A stretch of DNA of 64,000 bases from Spirosoma radiotolerans (GCF_000974425.1 NZ_CP010429.1:3844001-3908000); one strand, 5' to 3'; counted from the stretch's first letter, positions 1 through 10,001 are shown. Numbers and translations: made by a program. Notes: a model not told the origin generated them from the letters alone.

Positions 1-77
1 AAAACATTTCCAGTATCATTCAATAATTCAATCATTCTATCATCGCACCGGCGACCCGGTCAAAATTAAATTTTATC

Positions 78-644
78 ATGAAAAAAATCGAGATTGTAGG
101 GTATCAACGAGCGAATCTCGGCCGCACGGAATCACAGGCGATTCGGGCCGAGGGCAATGTTCCATGCGTGTTATATGGTGGCGAAGAGCAGGTGCATTTT
201 TACGCCCCAGCGATTCTGTTCCGCGATTTGATTTATTCGCCTAATATTTTTGAAGTAGCGCTCAACATCGAGGGTGCTGAGTACCGGGCGATCCTTCAGG
301 AAGCCCAGTTCCACCCAGTAAGCGATATTCTTTTACACGCCGATTTCCTGCTTATTACGGACAATAAACCCATCAAAATTGCTGTTCCCGTTCGTTTATT
401 GGGCACAGCACCGGGCGTTCAGAAAGGTGGTAAATTGGTGACCCGCGTTCGGAAACTGCGCGTTAAAGGCACCGTTGAAAACATCCCTGACTATATTGAT
501 GTGGATGTATCGGGTCTTGACTTGGGTAAATCGGTTCGTGTTGGTCAGATTTCTGTACAAAACATCGAACTGCTTGAAGAAGCGTCGAACCCAGTTGCCA
601 GCATCGAAATTCCACGTGCGCTGCGTGGTACGGTGGGCAAATAA
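78..644 (+). CDS. rplY: 50S ribosomal protein L25/general stress protein Ctc
   Basis: The 188-residue protein has the layout of the long (CTC) form of L25: an N-terminal 5S rRNA-binding domain (about residues 1-93, with GNVPCVLYG near residue 27 and ILQEAQFHPVSDILLHADF near 72-90) followed by a C-terminal TL5/CTC beta domain. The family binds 5S rRNA in the central protuberance of the large subunit. The ATG at 78 gives the expected MKKIEIVGYQR start. It is a single gene in this window, followed by a strong intrinsic terminator at 691-729. The upstream 77 bases hold no gene. Family assignment is confident; the stress role of the Ctc form is known from other bacteria and only inferred here. Confidence 0.93.
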   Translation: MKKIEIVGYQRANLGRTESQAIRAEGNVPCVLYGGEEQVHFYAPAILFRDLIYSPNIFEVALNIEGAEYRAILQEAQFHPVSDILLHADFLLITDNKPIKIAVPVRLLGTAPGVQKGGKLVTRVRKLRVKGTVENIPDYIDVDVSGLDLGKSVRVGQISVQNIELLEEASNPVASIEIPRALRGTVGK

Positions 645-690
645 GGATAGTTATTTCTGCCAATTTTTTAAGGCTAATAGATTTACAAAC

Positions 691-729
691 AAAGCCCGGT
701 CAGATTTCTGACCGGGCTTTATTGTTTTT
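691..729 (+). terminator. intrinsic terminator after rplY
   Basis: A perfect 14-bp stem (AAAGCCCGGTCAGA at 691-704 with its complement at 707-720) with a tiny loop is followed by ATTGTTTTT. It lies between the convergent ends of rplY and copA. The T-run is on the plus strand, so it mainly serves rplY. Confidence 0.88.
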
Positions 730-766
730 ATCAGGCCGTTTTTCTGCCGACGAAGGCTGGCGCAAC

Positions 767-3070
767 TTATAATTTCATACCCCGCAACCGCAGGCTGTTG
801 CTTACTACCGATACAGAACTTAACGCCATGGCGGCTCCGGCAATCATCGGATTTAGCAGGAAGCCAAAGGCAGGAAACAGCACACCCGCAGCGATAGGAA
901 TTCCGATCAGGTTGTAAATAAAGGCCCAGAACAGATTCTGGCGAACAACGCGAACCGTTTGCCTCGATAGGTTAAACGCCCTGGAAAGGCTGGTCAGATC
1001 GGAGGTGATCAGGGTCATTCGGGCTACATCCATCGCGATATCAGAGCCCTTTCCCATGGCAATACTCACGTCGGCCTGAGCCAGTGCCTGCGAATCGTTG
1101 ATACCATCGCCCACCATCGCTACAACCTTGCCCGACGCCTGTAGAGCGCTCACAAAATCAGCTTTATCGCCCGGCATTACGTCAGCTTTGAAGTGGTGAA
1201 TACCTACTTGCTCGGCCACCGCAGCCGCCGTTTGCCCATTATCGCCGGTTAACATATATACTTCAATACCCCGATTCTGCAAGGTGTCAATCGCTTGCTT
1301 CGAACTCGGTTTCACAGGATCGGCAATGGCAAGCAGGGCGAGCACCTGTCCATTAACTTCGTTTTTCCGGGCAAAATAAATCAGCGTTTTAGCCTGACTC
1401 TGCAAGCCCGCAGCATACTGTTCCAGTTCCGCAGGTATTGTGATCTGGTTCTCACGCAGCAGGCTTTTGTTACCAGTGAAGTAAACGATATGCTGATAGG
1501 TCGCCCTGACGCCCCGGCCCGTTACACTGTCGAATGAATCCAGCGGCAGCGACTCATGGGTTGGCAAAAAAGCGGTTACCGCTTCTGCCAGCGGATGCTC
1601 CGACTGTTTTTCCAACGAGTACAGAATGGACGTTAGTGGCGCCTGCTCATTGGCCGGAACAGCCCAATGCATGTCTGTGACGAATGGCTTACCCTCCGTA
1701 ATTGTCCCGGTTTTGTCGAGTACAACGGCATTGACCGTATGCGCCATTTCCAGACTTTCGGCATCTTTTATCAGGATGTTATTTTCAGCCCCTTTGCCAA
1801 CGCCAACCATAATAGCTGTGGGCGTTGCCAGGCCGAGTGCGCACGGACAGGCAATAACCAGCACGGCCACAGACGTCAGGAGAGCGGTTGTAAACGGGTC
1901 GCTGTTCGGGGCTAGATAATACCCAAACACCATCCAGACCGCGAACGTCAACACCGCAATACCCAGCACCACAGGAACGAAAACGCCGGCAATTCGATCC
2001 ACAAGCTGCTGTACGGGGGCTTTGCTCCCCTGCGCTTCCTGAACCATACGAATGATTTGCGCCAGCAGGGTATTGGAGCCAACTTTTTCGGCATAGAACC
2101 GAAAGCTGCCTTTCTGGTTGATCGTACCCGCGAAGACGCCCCCCCCCGACTGTTTTAATACAGGTACGGGCTCTCCGCTAATCATGCTCTCATCGACGTA
2201 CGATTCTCCCGACGCAACACGTCCGTCTACCGGAACCCGCTCTCCCGGCCGCACGAGTAGCAACTGGCCAACCTGAACGGCAGAAATTGGAATCTCGCGT
2301 TCGGTATCCCCCTCAACCACCCAAACGGTTTTAGGTTGTAATCCAATCAGTTTTTTGATGGCCGACGACGTATTCTGTTTGGCTCGCTCTTCCAGAAGCT
2401 TACCCAGCAGAATGAAGGTAACAACGACGGCAGCTGCTTCAAAATAAACATGTGGGTGAACGCCACTTCGGCGATACCAGAATTCGGGATAAAGCGTATT
2501 GAAAGCGCTAAACAGAAACGCAATGCCTGTGCTCAACGCCACCAGCGTATCCATATTGGCTTTACCATGACGGGCCTGTTTCCAGGCGTTGGCAAAAAAC
2601 GGCCGGCCTAAGCCAAACACAACCGGTGCCGCCAGGGCCATCATGATGTAGTTGCCGTTGGGAAAAGACATGAAAAACATGCCAATGACAACAATGGGCA
2701 ACGATAGAATCACCGCCCAGATAGTCCGTTGCTTAAGGCGCTGAAACCGCTTTTGATTCGCGTCTTCCTGCACTTGCCGGGCGTCGGGCCCCGACTCTTC
2801 CGTTTCAATGACAATATCATACCCCATTTCCCGTACCGCCTGTTGCAGCTCTGCTGGGCTAACGATGCCCGGATTGAACTGGACCCAGGCCGACTGGTTG
2901 GCGTAATTCACCCCTGCATCGCTGACACCCGGCGTATGTTTCAGGATCGATTCGACGCTGACGGCACAGGCTGCACAGCTCATTTCCAGCACAGGATACG
3001 TTTGCCGGATTTCGGACGCAGCCCCATGCTTAACAGCTCCCGTTCCTGAATCGGCAATGGTCGTAGTCAT
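767..3070 (-). CDS. copA: copper-translocating P1B-type ATPase
   Basis: Inner-membrane heavy-metal pump of 767 residues, expected to export Cu(I) from the cytoplasm at the cost of ATP. In order: one HMA domain with MSCAAC (Cys32/Cys35), membrane segments, the actuator SGEPVPV near 298, the ion-binding CPC at 408-410 inside [12 protein letters not shown], the phosphorylation site DKTGT (Asp452), the P1B signature HP near 492, and the hinge GDGIND. The CPC motif and the HMA CxxC point to copper or silver. An ATG at 3115 is in frame but would overlap the upstream HMA gene's stop, so the ATG at 3070, 7 nt after that stop, is preferred. It forms a two-gene copper operon with the HMA protein. Symbol by family; metal specificity is inferred. 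Confidence 0.92.
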   Translation of the reverse strand: MTTTIADSGTGAVKHGAASEIRQTYPVLEMSCAACAVSVESILKHTPGVSDAGVNYANQSAWVQFNPGIVSPAELQQAVREMGYDIVIETEESGPDARQVQEDANQKRFQRLKQRTIWAVILSLPIVVIGMFFMSFPNGNYIMMALAAPVVFGLGRPFFANAWKQARHGKANMDTLVALSTGIAFLFSAFNTLYPEFWYRRSGVHPHVYFEAAAVVVTFILLGKLLEERAKQNTSSAIKKLIGLQPKTVWVVEGDTEREIPISAVQVGQLLLVRPGERVPVDGRVASGESYVDESMISGEPVPVLKQSGGGVFAGTINQKGSFRFYAEKVGSNTLLAQIIRMVQEAQGSKAPVQQLVDRIAGVFVPVVLGIAVLTFAVWMVFGYYLAPNSDPFTTALLTSVAVLVIACPCALGLATPTAIMVGVGKGAENNILIKDAESLEMAHTVNAVVLDKTGTITEGKPFVTDMHWAVPANEQAPLTSILYSLEKQSEHPLAEAVTAFLPTHESLPLDSFDSVTGRGVRATYQHIVYFTGNKSLLRENQITIPAELEQYAAGLQSQAKTLIYFARKNEVNGQVLALLAIADPVKPSSKQAIDTLQNRGIEVYMLTGDNGQTAAAVAEQVGIHHFKADVMPGDKADFVSALQASGKVVAMVGDGINDSQALAQADVSIAMGKGSDIAMDVARMTLITSDLTSLSRAFNLSRQTVRVVRQNLFWAFIYNLIGIPIAAGVLFPAFGFLLNPMIAGAAMALSSVSVVSNSLRLRGMKL

Positions 3071-3077
3071 CGTTTTG

Positions 3078-3284
3078 TTAGTTAAGCGGCTCAGCCTTGT
3101 AACCAGCTTTTTCAATAGCCTGTCTGACTTCCTCGGCCGTTGCGTTTTTGGCGGTCAGCACTTTTTTGGGATCTGTTGTATCCACCTGCCAGTTGCCCTC
3201 CCCCACGGCTTCATTCAGAAACGGAGTTACGGTAGCAATGCAGTTACCGCATTTTATATTGGTTTTGAATTTTACGGTTTCCAT
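3078..3284 (-). CDS. heavy-metal-associated (HMA) domain copper chaperone
   Basis: Small single-domain HMA protein (68 residues from this start) with the metal-binding loop KCGNC and the ferredoxin-like pattern ending in [10 protein letters not shown]. Such proteins hand Cu(I) to the N-terminal domain of CopA, which is the next gene. Longer starts exist (ATG at 3314, TTG at 3320), but an exact TAnnTTTG promoter box lies at 3318-3325, so transcription should begin around 3311-3314. The [15 protein letters not shown] start at 3284 then leaves a leader of about 28 nt and agrees with how this family normally begins. Function by family and context. Confidence 0.83.
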   Translation of the reverse strand: METVKFKTNIKCGNCIATVTPFLNEAVGEGNWQVDTTDPKKVLTAKNATAEEVRQAIEKAGYKAEPLN

Positions 3285-3317
3285 AATTTTAGCGTTTAGC
3301 GCTGTAGTTTTCATTGA

Positions 3318-3325
3318 CAAATGTA
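3318..3325 (-). promoter_or_regulatory. Bacteroidota-type -7 promoter box for HMA-copA
   Basis: Reading the minus strand, the sequence is TACATTTG, an exact match to the Bacteroidota -7 consensus TAnnTTTG. It sits about 35 nt upstream of the preferred HMA start. I do not see a clear -33 TTG at the usual distance. Confidence 0.5.
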
Positions 3326-3431
3326 GGATCTGCTTTTCCCTTAATGCTTACAGAATTAATGATGACTCGTGTAAAATTGCGCATCGGGCACGGTATTACC
3401 CCTTGCAGATATCCCCCCTACCAGAATAACA

Positions 3432-3476
3432 GCAGATACCCGCAGAAAATGCCTTCAGGCCTCTGCGAATATCTGC
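3432..3476. repeat. inverted repeat downstream of the GH2 gene
   Basis: GCAGATA at 3432-3438 pairs with TATCTGC at 3470-3476. Inside it CGCAGA pairs with TCTGCG, and a GCCT/AGGC tip closes the loop. It lies in the gap between the 3' end of the GH2 gene (minus strand) and the copper operon promoter. There is no T-run on either side, so it is more likely a REP-like hairpin or mRNA 3'-end stabiliser than a classic terminator. Confidence 0.5.
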
Positions 3477-3516
3477 TGGAATGGTGATTCGATAAAGATT
3501 CCGGCTAAAGCCTTAC

Positions 3517-5376
3517 TTATGCAGGCATGGCAGCCACTTCGCTGTAGCCACCCGACGCCAATAATCTGGCTGGTACGGTCAGTTCGCCGGTATGTGGTTC
3601 GATCAGGCCATTGCGCTCATCTTCGATATTGGTTGCCTGGGTATAGACATCGCCCGCAATGGAGCGTTTGCGCATTTCCTGCTTGAACTGACGAATGCGC
3701 TCCGTGCGTTCTTCTGCATCCTGGGGTCCGCCGTAGTTGGAAAAGCCGAAGCCGCCCCACTCGCTGACTACCAGGGGAACCTGTCGCCGATAGAAAAATG
3801 GATCGCCCACGACCAATGGGAAGGCCGCAACCGTATCCAGATCCCCCGCCACCAGCCGGTCGAGAAGCGACTGCCACTGACCCAGATCAGGCGTGTATAA
3901 ATGGGCTGTCAGCAGATCTGATTTAAGGCGTCCTTCGTAGGAAATATGTTGCCAGCCATCGTTATCAACCACCAGAAACTGCGGATAGGCGAGCTGCATA
4001 AAATAGTACATATTGGTAATGTACTCGCGGGTTTCCGGATTTGTGGCAATGTCCTGTGCGCCCCAGTCCTCATTATACAGGCTCCAGATCACCACCGATG
4101 GGTGTGTACCAATGAGAGCCAGCATGCGCATCAATTCAGCCTGATGGTTATGCCGACTACGAGACGTCGAACTGTGTGGGCTCGGCACTTCGACCCAGAG
4201 CAACAGCCCTAATTTATCGGCCAGGTTATAAATGCGCGGATCGATACCGGCAATATGAACCCGGACTAAGTTACAGCCCAGTTCTTTCATGGCCAGCATG
4301 TGTCGTTTCATTTCCTCATACGTTGCCGTGCCGGGTTGATACAGAATGCCGTCCAGATATATAGGCTTGTTGTTCAGGTAAACGAACCGCCCACGTGCTT
4401 CAATTTTACGCAAGCCAAACTGCGATTCGATTTGTGCGACATAACCATTTTCATCAATAAGCTGGGCAATGAGCCGATACCGAACCGGGTTCTCGGGCGA
4501 CCAGAGCTGCGCCCCTGGTACTTCGATGACTACTCGTTGCTGTTTTTGCCCGGCTTCCAGCATCAAGGGAAAATCAGAGGTGGCCATCGGCGTCGATGAC
4601 AACGGCGCTTTTCGCTCAAATATCTGTAGGCGCAATGTGTAGTTGCCGGGGTCGTGAATCCGGGTGGTCAGGGTAAATCGAACCAGTTCGTCTTCAACGG
4701 TACTCACCACACCCACCCGCGAGCGTAGCCGGTTTCGCTCAACGGTTTCGAGCCAGACAGAGCGCACAGCCCCCGTATAAGTCTGGTACCAGATACCACC
4801 CCGCTTATAAACGTGTGATTCCTGCTTGCCGCGTGGGGTCTCGGCATCCATCGTGTCGGCAATACGTACCGTCAATCGGTTGTTGGGCCGCAGCAATTCA
4901 TCGGCCAATTCGTAGGAAAAAGACGTATATTCCCCATAGTGAATAGCCTCTCCTTCAACGGTGCTCAGCGGATGCCCGTTTAGCCATACGCGGGTTTCGT
5001 AGCCGCAGGCACCAAACGTTAGCTGGATGATTGAATTGGCAAGTGGCTCGGTCCGATCAGGCAGGGCGAACTCGCGTTCATACCATGCAATGACCTTATC
5101 CTGCCAGATGACGGGCCCAGCCTGGCCTTTTGTGTGCGCCATATGCTCTTCGATTGAACCAGGCCACTCGGCCACTCCTTCGTACGAATGGCCCAGAAAC
5201 CAGCGATCCTGTAAACCGGTATCATTGGCGTCAATCGAAAACTTCCACTCCCCATCCAGCAGCCAGTGTGAGTTGGAGCGAAGGACCGCTCTCGGGAGTG
5301 GATTAATGGGTTCATCGACGGCAGCGCCCTCTTCTTTACTATCAGTAAGACCAAAATTTGATTGGATTTCGGACAT
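3517..5376 (-). CDS. glycoside hydrolase family 2 protein (beta-glucuronidase/galactosidase-like)
   Basis: A 619-residue GH2-type enzyme that should hydrolyse a terminal beta-linked sugar. The N-terminal sugar-binding jelly roll (about 30-210, with RGGIWYQTYTGAVRSVWLE at 192-210), an immunoglobulin-like middle domain (about 215-325) and a TIM barrel (about 330-600) are all recognisable. The acid/base is Glu436 in YNEDW and the likely nucleophile is Glu539 in VVSEWGG. Length fits the beta-glucuronidase-like subgroup rather than the 1000-residue LacZ group. No signal peptide is visible, so it may be cytoplasmic. It stands alone, divergent from the RND pump gene. Substrate cannot be read from the sequence. 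Confidence 0.87.
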   Translation of the reverse strand: MSEIQSNFGLTDSKEEGAAVDEPINPLPRAVLRSNSHWLLDGEWKFSIDANDTGLQDRWFLGHSYEGVAEWPGSIEEHMAHTKGQAGPVIWQDKVIAWYEREFALPDRTEPLANSIIQLTFGACGYETRVWLNGHPLSTVEGEAIHYGEYTSFSYELADELLRPNNRLTVRIADTMDAETPRGKQESHVYKRGGIWYQTYTGAVRSVWLETVERNRLRSRVGVVSTVEDELVRFTLTTRIHDPGNYTLRLQIFERKAPLSSTPMATSDFPLMLEAGQKQQRVVIEVPGAQLWSPENPVRYRLIAQLIDENGYVAQIESQFGLRKIEARGRFVYLNNKPIYLDGILYQPGTATYEEMKRHMLAMKELGCNLVRVHIAGIDPRIYNLADKLGLLLWVEVPSPHSSTSRSRHNHQAELMRMLALIGTHPSVVIWSLYNEDWGAQDIATNPETREYITNMYYFMQLAYPQFLVVDNDGWQHISYEGRLKSDLLTAHLYTPDLGQWQSLLDRLVAGDLDTVAAFPLVVGDPFFYRRQVPLVVSEWGGFGFSNYGGPQDAEERTERIRQFKQEMRKRSIAGDVYTQATNIEDERNGLIEPHTGELTVPARLLASGGYSEVAAMPA

Positions 5377-5529
5377 AATCTGTAAGACAATTAACGGCTA
5401 TACATTGGTTGAGTACCTAGTAAACCCATCAAACGGAATAAAGGCTCAAAAAATTAGAATTCATTTATTAACCGCTAATCCGCACCAGCGTTTACGGCCA
5501 CAAAATCAACGTACTTATTTAACACTCTT

Positions 5530-5574
5530 TTAACCGCGGGTTAAGGCCGATTTAAGTTCAGACCAGCACTTTTG
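5530..5574 (+). promoter_or_regulatory. possible promoter/operator before the RND pump
   Basis: A short inverted repeat TTAACC-GCG-GGTTAA at 5530-5544 is followed by CACTTTTG at 5567-5574, one base off the TAnnTTTG box. A start site about 7 nt downstream would leave a leader of about 25 nt before the ATG at 5607. The repeat could be an operator for the metal-responsive regulator encoded downstream, but this is a guess from position. Confidence 0.3.
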
Positions 5575-5606
5575 TAGACCTAAATGACGTACACGCCGTA
5601 ATCGGT

Positions 5607-8600
5607 ATGAATAAATTCATAAAAAGTATCTTATCATTCTCGCTGAAGAACAAGTTTTTTATATTTTTTCTGACAGCCTTAGCCGTCGTTGCGGGCGTAA
5701 TCAGTTACCAGAATACGCCCATCGAAGCCTTCCCCGACGTCACCAATACCCAGATTACGCTTATCACGCAATGGCCGGGCCGGTCGGCGGAGGAAGTTGA
5801 GAAGTTTGTAACCATTCCGATTGAAATTGGCCTGAACTCCGTACAGAAGCGGACAGATATCCGCTCGACGTCGCTGTTCGGTCTGTCGGTGGTTAAAATT
5901 CTGTTCGATGATGGCGTCGATGATGCCTTTGCCCGCCAGCAGGTAAATAACTTGCTCAATGGGGTCGAGCTACCCGAAGGCATCAAGCCCGATGTGCAGC
6001 CACCTTATGGCCCAACCGGCGAGATTTTCCGTTATACGCTTCAATCGCCCACCCGCACGGCTCGTGAACTGAAGACCATGCAGGACTGGGTGATCGAACG
6101 ACAGTTGAAAAGCGTACCCGGCGTTGCCGACGTGGTTAGTTTCGGGGGTGAGGTAAAAACGTACGAGATTTCCGTCGATCCCCGTCGACTGATCGACTAT
6201 AACATTACGCCCCTGCAATTGTACCAGGCCGTTGCCAACGCCAACGTCAATGTGGGCGGTGATGTGATCGAGAAAAACTCGGAAGCCTACGTGGTTCGGG
6301 GTATTGGTTTGCTGAAAAACCAGCAGGATATTCAGAATATCATCATCAAGAACATTAAAGGAACGCCCATCACGGTTCACAACGTAGCCCAGGTGTCGGA
6401 GTCGGCCTTGCCCCGGCTCGGGCAGGCGGGCCGCGATAAGCAGGACGATGCGGTTGAGTGTATTGTGGTGATGCGCAAGGGCGAAAACCCGAGTGAAGTA
6501 ATTGATCGGGTGAAAGCCAAAATCAATGAACTGAACACCAGCATTTTACCCAGCGACGTAGAAATCAACACCTTCTACAACCGGGAAACGCTTATCAATT
6601 TTGCCACCCATACGGTTACCCATAACCTCATCGAAGGGATCGTCTTTGTAACGGTCATTGTGTTTATCTTCATGGCCGACTGGCGCACCACCGTTACGGT
6701 ATCCATTGTGATTCCGCTGGCGCTACTGTTTGCCTTTATCTGCCTGCGGCTGAAAGGTATGTCGGCCAATTTGCTGTCCATGGGCGCCATCGACTTCGGG
6801 ATTATCGTAGACGGTGCTGTCGTGATGGTGGAGGGCATTTTCGTGACACTCGATGAACTGGCCCATGAGAAAGGAATGACCAGGTTTAACCGGTTGGCCA
6901 AAATGGGAATCATCCGAAAAACAGGCACCGAGATGGGGAAGGCTATTTTCTTCTCCAAGGCGATCATTATCACCTGTTTAATTCCGATTTTCTCGTTTCA
7001 GAAAGTGGAGGGTAAAATGTTTTCTCCCCTGGCCTGGACGCTTGGCTTTGCGCTCCTCGGTGCGTTGATTTTCACCCTGACGCTTGTGCCGGTCCTGGCG
7101 AGTATTCTGCTCAAGAAAGACGTTCGGGAGAAACACAACCCCTTCGTGAATGTTGTAACCAGCTTTTCGACGAGGCTATTCAACTTCACGTTTGCCCATA
7201 AAAAAATCAGCATGATTCTGACGGGCATTCTGGTCGCTGTTGGGCTGTCGGGCTTCACGTTGTTGGGCACTGAGTTTCTACCCGAACTGAACGAAGGCTC
7301 TATTTACGTCCGGGCAACGATGCCCATGAGTATTTCGCTGCCTGAGTCGGTAAAACAAACGGTGCAAATGCGCCATATTTTCGAGCAGTTTCCGGAAGTC
7401 AAAGGCGTTATTTCGCAAACGGGACGGCCCAATGACGGCACCGACCCAACCGGCTTCTACAACATCGAATTCCTGGTAGATATTTATCCGCAGGACGACT
7501 GGAAAAGTGGCCTGAGCAAAGAGGAATTAATTGAACAGATGCAGGAAAAACTCAGCGTTTTTCCGGGGGTAAACTTTGGATTCTCGCAACCCATCATGGA
7601 TAACGTCGAAGAGGCTGTATCGGGGGTGAAAGGCTCCATTGCGGTCAAAATCTACGGTCCAGATCAGGGGATTCTGGAAACAAAAGCGAATGAGATCCGG
7701 AACCAGTTGGCGACGGTGCAGGGCATCGAAGATCTGGGCGTTATCCGCACGACGGGGCAGCCCGAAATGCGCATCGAACTGGATGAACACAAGCTTGCCG
7801 TATACGGCGTTAATAAGGCAGATGCCGAAGCGGTGATCGAAATGGCTATCGGTGGCAAGGCGGCTACCCAGATTTATGAAGGCGAACGAAAGTTTGATCT
7901 CCGTATCCGATACGACCGTCCGTTCCGCTCCAGCGAGTCACAGATCAGCCAATTGATGGTGCCGACCGAAAATGGCAGCATGATTCCCATCAAAGAAATC
8001 GCCAATGTATATACCCAAACCGGACCGGTGCTCATTTTTCGGGAAGCCAGCCAACGCTACGGAGCGGTCAAGTTTTCGGTGCGGGGCCGCGACATGGGCA
8101 GTGCCGTTGCCGAGGCTCAGCAAAAAGTGCAGGCCAATGTGAAGCTTCCAGCGGGTTATACGGCGAAGTGGGCGGGCGATTTTGAGAATCAGCAACGGGC
8201 CACAGCCCGCTTGGCGCAGGTTGTTCCCATTAGCTTATTGGCTATCTTTTTTATCCTGTTCGTACTCTTCGGGAATGTAAAAGACGCTGGTCTGGTGCTC
8301 TTCAATGTACCTTTTGCGATCATTGGTGGCATAGCCGCGCTGCTGATTACGCACGTCAATTTCAGTATTTCGGCGGGTATTGGGTTCATCGCTCTATTCG
8401 GAATTTGTATCCAAAACGGTGTAATTCTTATATCGGTTTTCAAGAAGAACCTACGCAACAGTATACCCTTGACTGACGCGATACGGGAGGGCGTTATCTC
8501 TCGGATACGGCCTGTAGTTATGACCGCGATGATGGCTGGTATTGGTTTAATTCCGGCGGCTGTTTCGCACGGCATTGGCTCCGAAACGGCCAAGCCTTTG

Positions 8601-8705
8601 GCCATTGTAGTTATTGGTGGCCTGATTACAGCCACCCTGCTGACGTTATTTGTCTTTCCGCTGATATTCTATTCTTTTTATCGGCAGAAGTTCAGTGATA
8701 TTTAA
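5607..8705 (+). CDS. CusA/CzcA-family heavy-metal efflux RND permease
   Basis: A 1032-residue inner-membrane resistance-nodulation-division transporter of the heavy-metal efflux (HME) branch, which uses the proton gradient to move metal cations through a tripartite complex to the outside. The HME hallmark NTPIEAFPDVTNTQI follows the first membrane segment, and the charged TM4 motif DFGIIVDGAVVMVE starts at Asp396. Two large periplasmic loops and the second six-helix half are present (AGIGLIPAA near 975). Unusually, no membrane-fusion protein or TolC-type channel lies beside it, although a two-component system of the kind that controls such pumps follows. Partners are probably encoded elsewhere. 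Metal (Cu, Ag, Zn, Co or Cd) cannot be fixed from sequence. Confidence 0.9.
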   Translation: MNKFIKSILSFSLKNKFFIFFLTALAVVAGVISYQNTPIEAFPDVTNTQITLITQWPGRSAEEVEKFVTIPIEIGLNSVQKRTDIRSTSLFGLSVVKILFDDGVDDAFARQQVNNLLNGVELPEGIKPDVQPPYGPTGEIFRYTLQSPTRTARELKTMQDWVIERQLKSVPGVADVVSFGGEVKTYEISVDPRRLIDYNITPLQLYQAVANANVNVGGDVIEKNSEAYVVRGIGLLKNQQDIQNIIIKNIKGTPITVHNVAQVSESALPRLGQAGRDKQDDAVECIVVMRKGENPSEVIDRVKAKINELNTSILPSDVEINTFYNRETLINFATHTVTHNLIEGIVFVTVIVFIFMADWRTTVTVSIVIPLALLFAFICLRLKGMSANLLSMGAIDFGIIVDGAVVMVEGIFVTLDELAHEKGMTRFNRLAKMGIIRKTGTEMGKAIFFSKAIIITCLIPIFSFQKVEGKMFSPLAWTLGFALLGALIFTLTLVPVLASILLKKDVREKHNPFVNVVTSFSTRLFNFTFAHKKISMILTGILVAVGLSGFTLLGTEFLPELNEGSIYVRATMPMSISLPESVKQTVQMRHIFEQFPEVKGVISQTGRPNDGTDPTGFYNIEFLVDIYPQDDWKSGLSKEELIEQMQEKLSVFPGVNFGFSQPIMDNVEEAVSGVKGSIAVKIYGPDQGILETKANEIRNQLATVQGIEDLGVIRTTGQPEMRIELDEHKLAVYGVNKADAEAVIEMAIGGKAATQIYEGERKFDLRIRYDRPFRSSESQISQLMVPTENGSMIPIKEIANVYTQTGPVLIFREASQRYGAVKFSVRGRDMGSAVAEAQQKVQANVKLPAGYTAKWAGDFENQQRATARLAQVVPISLLAIFFILFVLFGNVKDAGLVLFNVPFAIIGGIAALLITHVNFSISAGIGFIALFGICIQNGVILISVFKKNLRNSIPLTDAIREGVISRIRPVVMTAMMAGIGLIPAAVSHGIGSETAKPLAIVVIGGLITATLLTLFVFPLIFYSFYRQKFSDI

Positions 8706-8847
8706 TCGCACCTATTTTCGGTACGTTAAATAATTTTAGGCTGAATTTTACGTTTTTTTAAAAAAGAAATTGCAACATTGCAGGGTGTTATTAGAGAAAA
8801 GTACTTGCTTTTCTTTATATATAAAAAAATTGCTTACTTTTAGCATA

Positions 8848-8963
8848 ACAATCCTTTACAAAGGGAAGGTTGAACATCAAGATTAGGTGACCACCCGGTC
8901 GCCAGTCTTGAAATGGTGTGGATAGAAGCGGAAAGCCGCCCCGATCTTCGGAGCGGCTTTTTT
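8848..8963 (+). ncRNA. candidate structured small RNA or leader with terminator
   Basis: In the 520-nt gap between the pump and regulator genes, a near-consensus box TACTTTTA at 8835-8842 (7 of 8 to TAnnTTTG) is followed by an RNA-like stretch. A strong hairpin at 8878-8910 has seven outer pairs (one G-U), one bulged A at 8885, then seven inner pairs (one G-U) around an ACCC loop. It is followed by a hairpin with a T-run at 8932-8963. The hairpin is not itself followed by T's, so it looks like an internal fold rather than a terminator. I do not recognise the family. It may be a free sRNA or a leader/riboregulator that ends before the response regulator. The rest of the gap (8706-8834 and 8964-9241) shows no gene. 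Confidence 0.45.
8932..8963 (+). terminator. intrinsic terminator of the candidate small RNA
   Basis: AAAGCCGC at 8932-8939 pairs with GCGGCTTT at 8953-8960, an inner CCGA/TCGG extends the stem, and a TTT run follows. It lies well before the response regulator gene. Confidence 0.7.
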
Positions 8964-9241
8964 GTTGCTGGTTGGAGCCAGTTACTGGTGCAGATTTTCT
9001 GTTAAAGATTCTTTGCTTTTGTAGGGCCTGAACACAACTCCATGCGCCAGACCTAACTTTATTTAACAGCCTTTTAATTTCCTTTTCAACTCCTTTTAAG
9101 GTTACACAGCGAGTTTTAACCACTCAACCAGGTAAACATCTGCCGACACCGATATGGCACTTTTCGCTGGTCTGTGTAATTTTTAACAAATAAATTAATC
9201 TGCCGTTTTTAAATCAGCCGATAGCTATGTATGTTGCCGAC

Positions 9242-9919
9242 ATGAAGATCCTGGTAGTAGAAGACGAACCCAAATTGGCCTCCTTCGTGAAGAAGGGACT
9301 GGAGGAGCAGTCGTGCGAAGTAGATGTGGCCTATGATGGGCAAGTAGGTCGTAATATGGCCCTCAATAACCTCTATGACGTGATTGTACTCGATATCAAC
9401 CTGCCTAAAATGAATGGCTTTGATGTAGTTCAATCCATTAGACAGGAAAAAAACCGGACACCCGTTCTCATGCTGACCGCAATGGGTTCAGTTGATGATA
9501 AACTAACGGGCTTTGAAGCCGGTGCCGACGATTACCTGGTGAAACCCTTTGAGTTTCGTGAGTTGATGGCTCGCTTACGGGCCCTGACCAAACGAAGCAG
9601 TGATGCTGGTATGCAGGCCAATGTGCTGAAAGTAGCCGATCTTGAACTGGACCTGAACGAAAAAATCGCTCGCCGGGGCGACAAACGTATTGAGCTTACG
9701 GCCAAAGAATTTGGCCTCCTCGACTATTTGATGCGAAACCGGGGCCGCGTTGTTTCGCGGGTCGATATTGCCGAAAAAGTTTGGGATATTCACTTCGATA
9801 CAGGCACGAATGTGATTGATGTCTATGTCAATTTTCTTCGCAAAAAAATTGATAAGGATTTCCCAACCAAACTGATTCATACAGTTATTGGTATGGGATA
9901 TATGTTAAAAGAGGAATAA
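9242..9919 (+). CDS. OmpR/CusR-family DNA-binding response regulator
   Basis: Two-component response regulator. An N-terminal receiver domain (KILVVEDEP at the start, phospho-acceptor Asp51 in VLDINLP, Thr in LTAMG, Lys in DDYLVKPFE) is followed by an OmpR/PhoB winged-helix domain with the ELTAKEFGLLDYL and GTNVIDVYVNFLRKKI signatures. The frame opens at 9227, but MKILVVEDEP at 9242 is the family-typical start. It is most like CusR/CopR regulators, and the CusA-type pump lies just upstream, so metal control of that pump is a reasonable inference. The partner kinase follows after 82 nt that hold a strong hairpin. Confidence 0.9.
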   Translation: MKILVVEDEPKLASFVKKGLEEQSCEVDVAYDGQVGRNMALNNLYDVIVLDINLPKMNGFDVVQSIRQEKNRTPVLMLTAMGSVDDKLTGFEAGADDYLVKPFEFRELMARLRALTKRSSDAGMQANVLKVADLELDLNEKIARRGDKRIELTAKEFGLLDYLMRNRGRVVSRVDIAEKVWDIHFDTGTNVIDVYVNFLRKKIDKDFPTKLIHTVIGMGYMLKEE

Positions 9920-9944
9920 ATCGAATACATCAAAAAGTGACAGG

Positions 9945-10001
9945 TCGTACGTTGGTCAGTCGCCAGTCATAACTGGTCACTGACCAACGTACGACTTTTT
10001 T
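9945..10001 (+). repeat. long inverted repeat with T-run abutting the kinase start codon
   Basis: Perfect 16-bp arms (TCGTACGTTGGTCAGT at 9945-9960 and its complement at 9979-9994) enclose a second 5-bp stem (CCAGT at 9963-9967, ACTGG at 9972-9976). C and six T's follow, and the ATG of the kinase is the very next base (10002). By form it is a strong intrinsic terminator or attenuator inside the two-component operon, and it hides any ribosome-binding site. Confidence 0.85.

Noticed and set aside
8815-9123. 102-codon minus-strand frame in the pump-regulator gap
   Set aside because: It translates the candidate RNA hairpins and terminator and has no protein-like motif; the RNA structure explains the region better.
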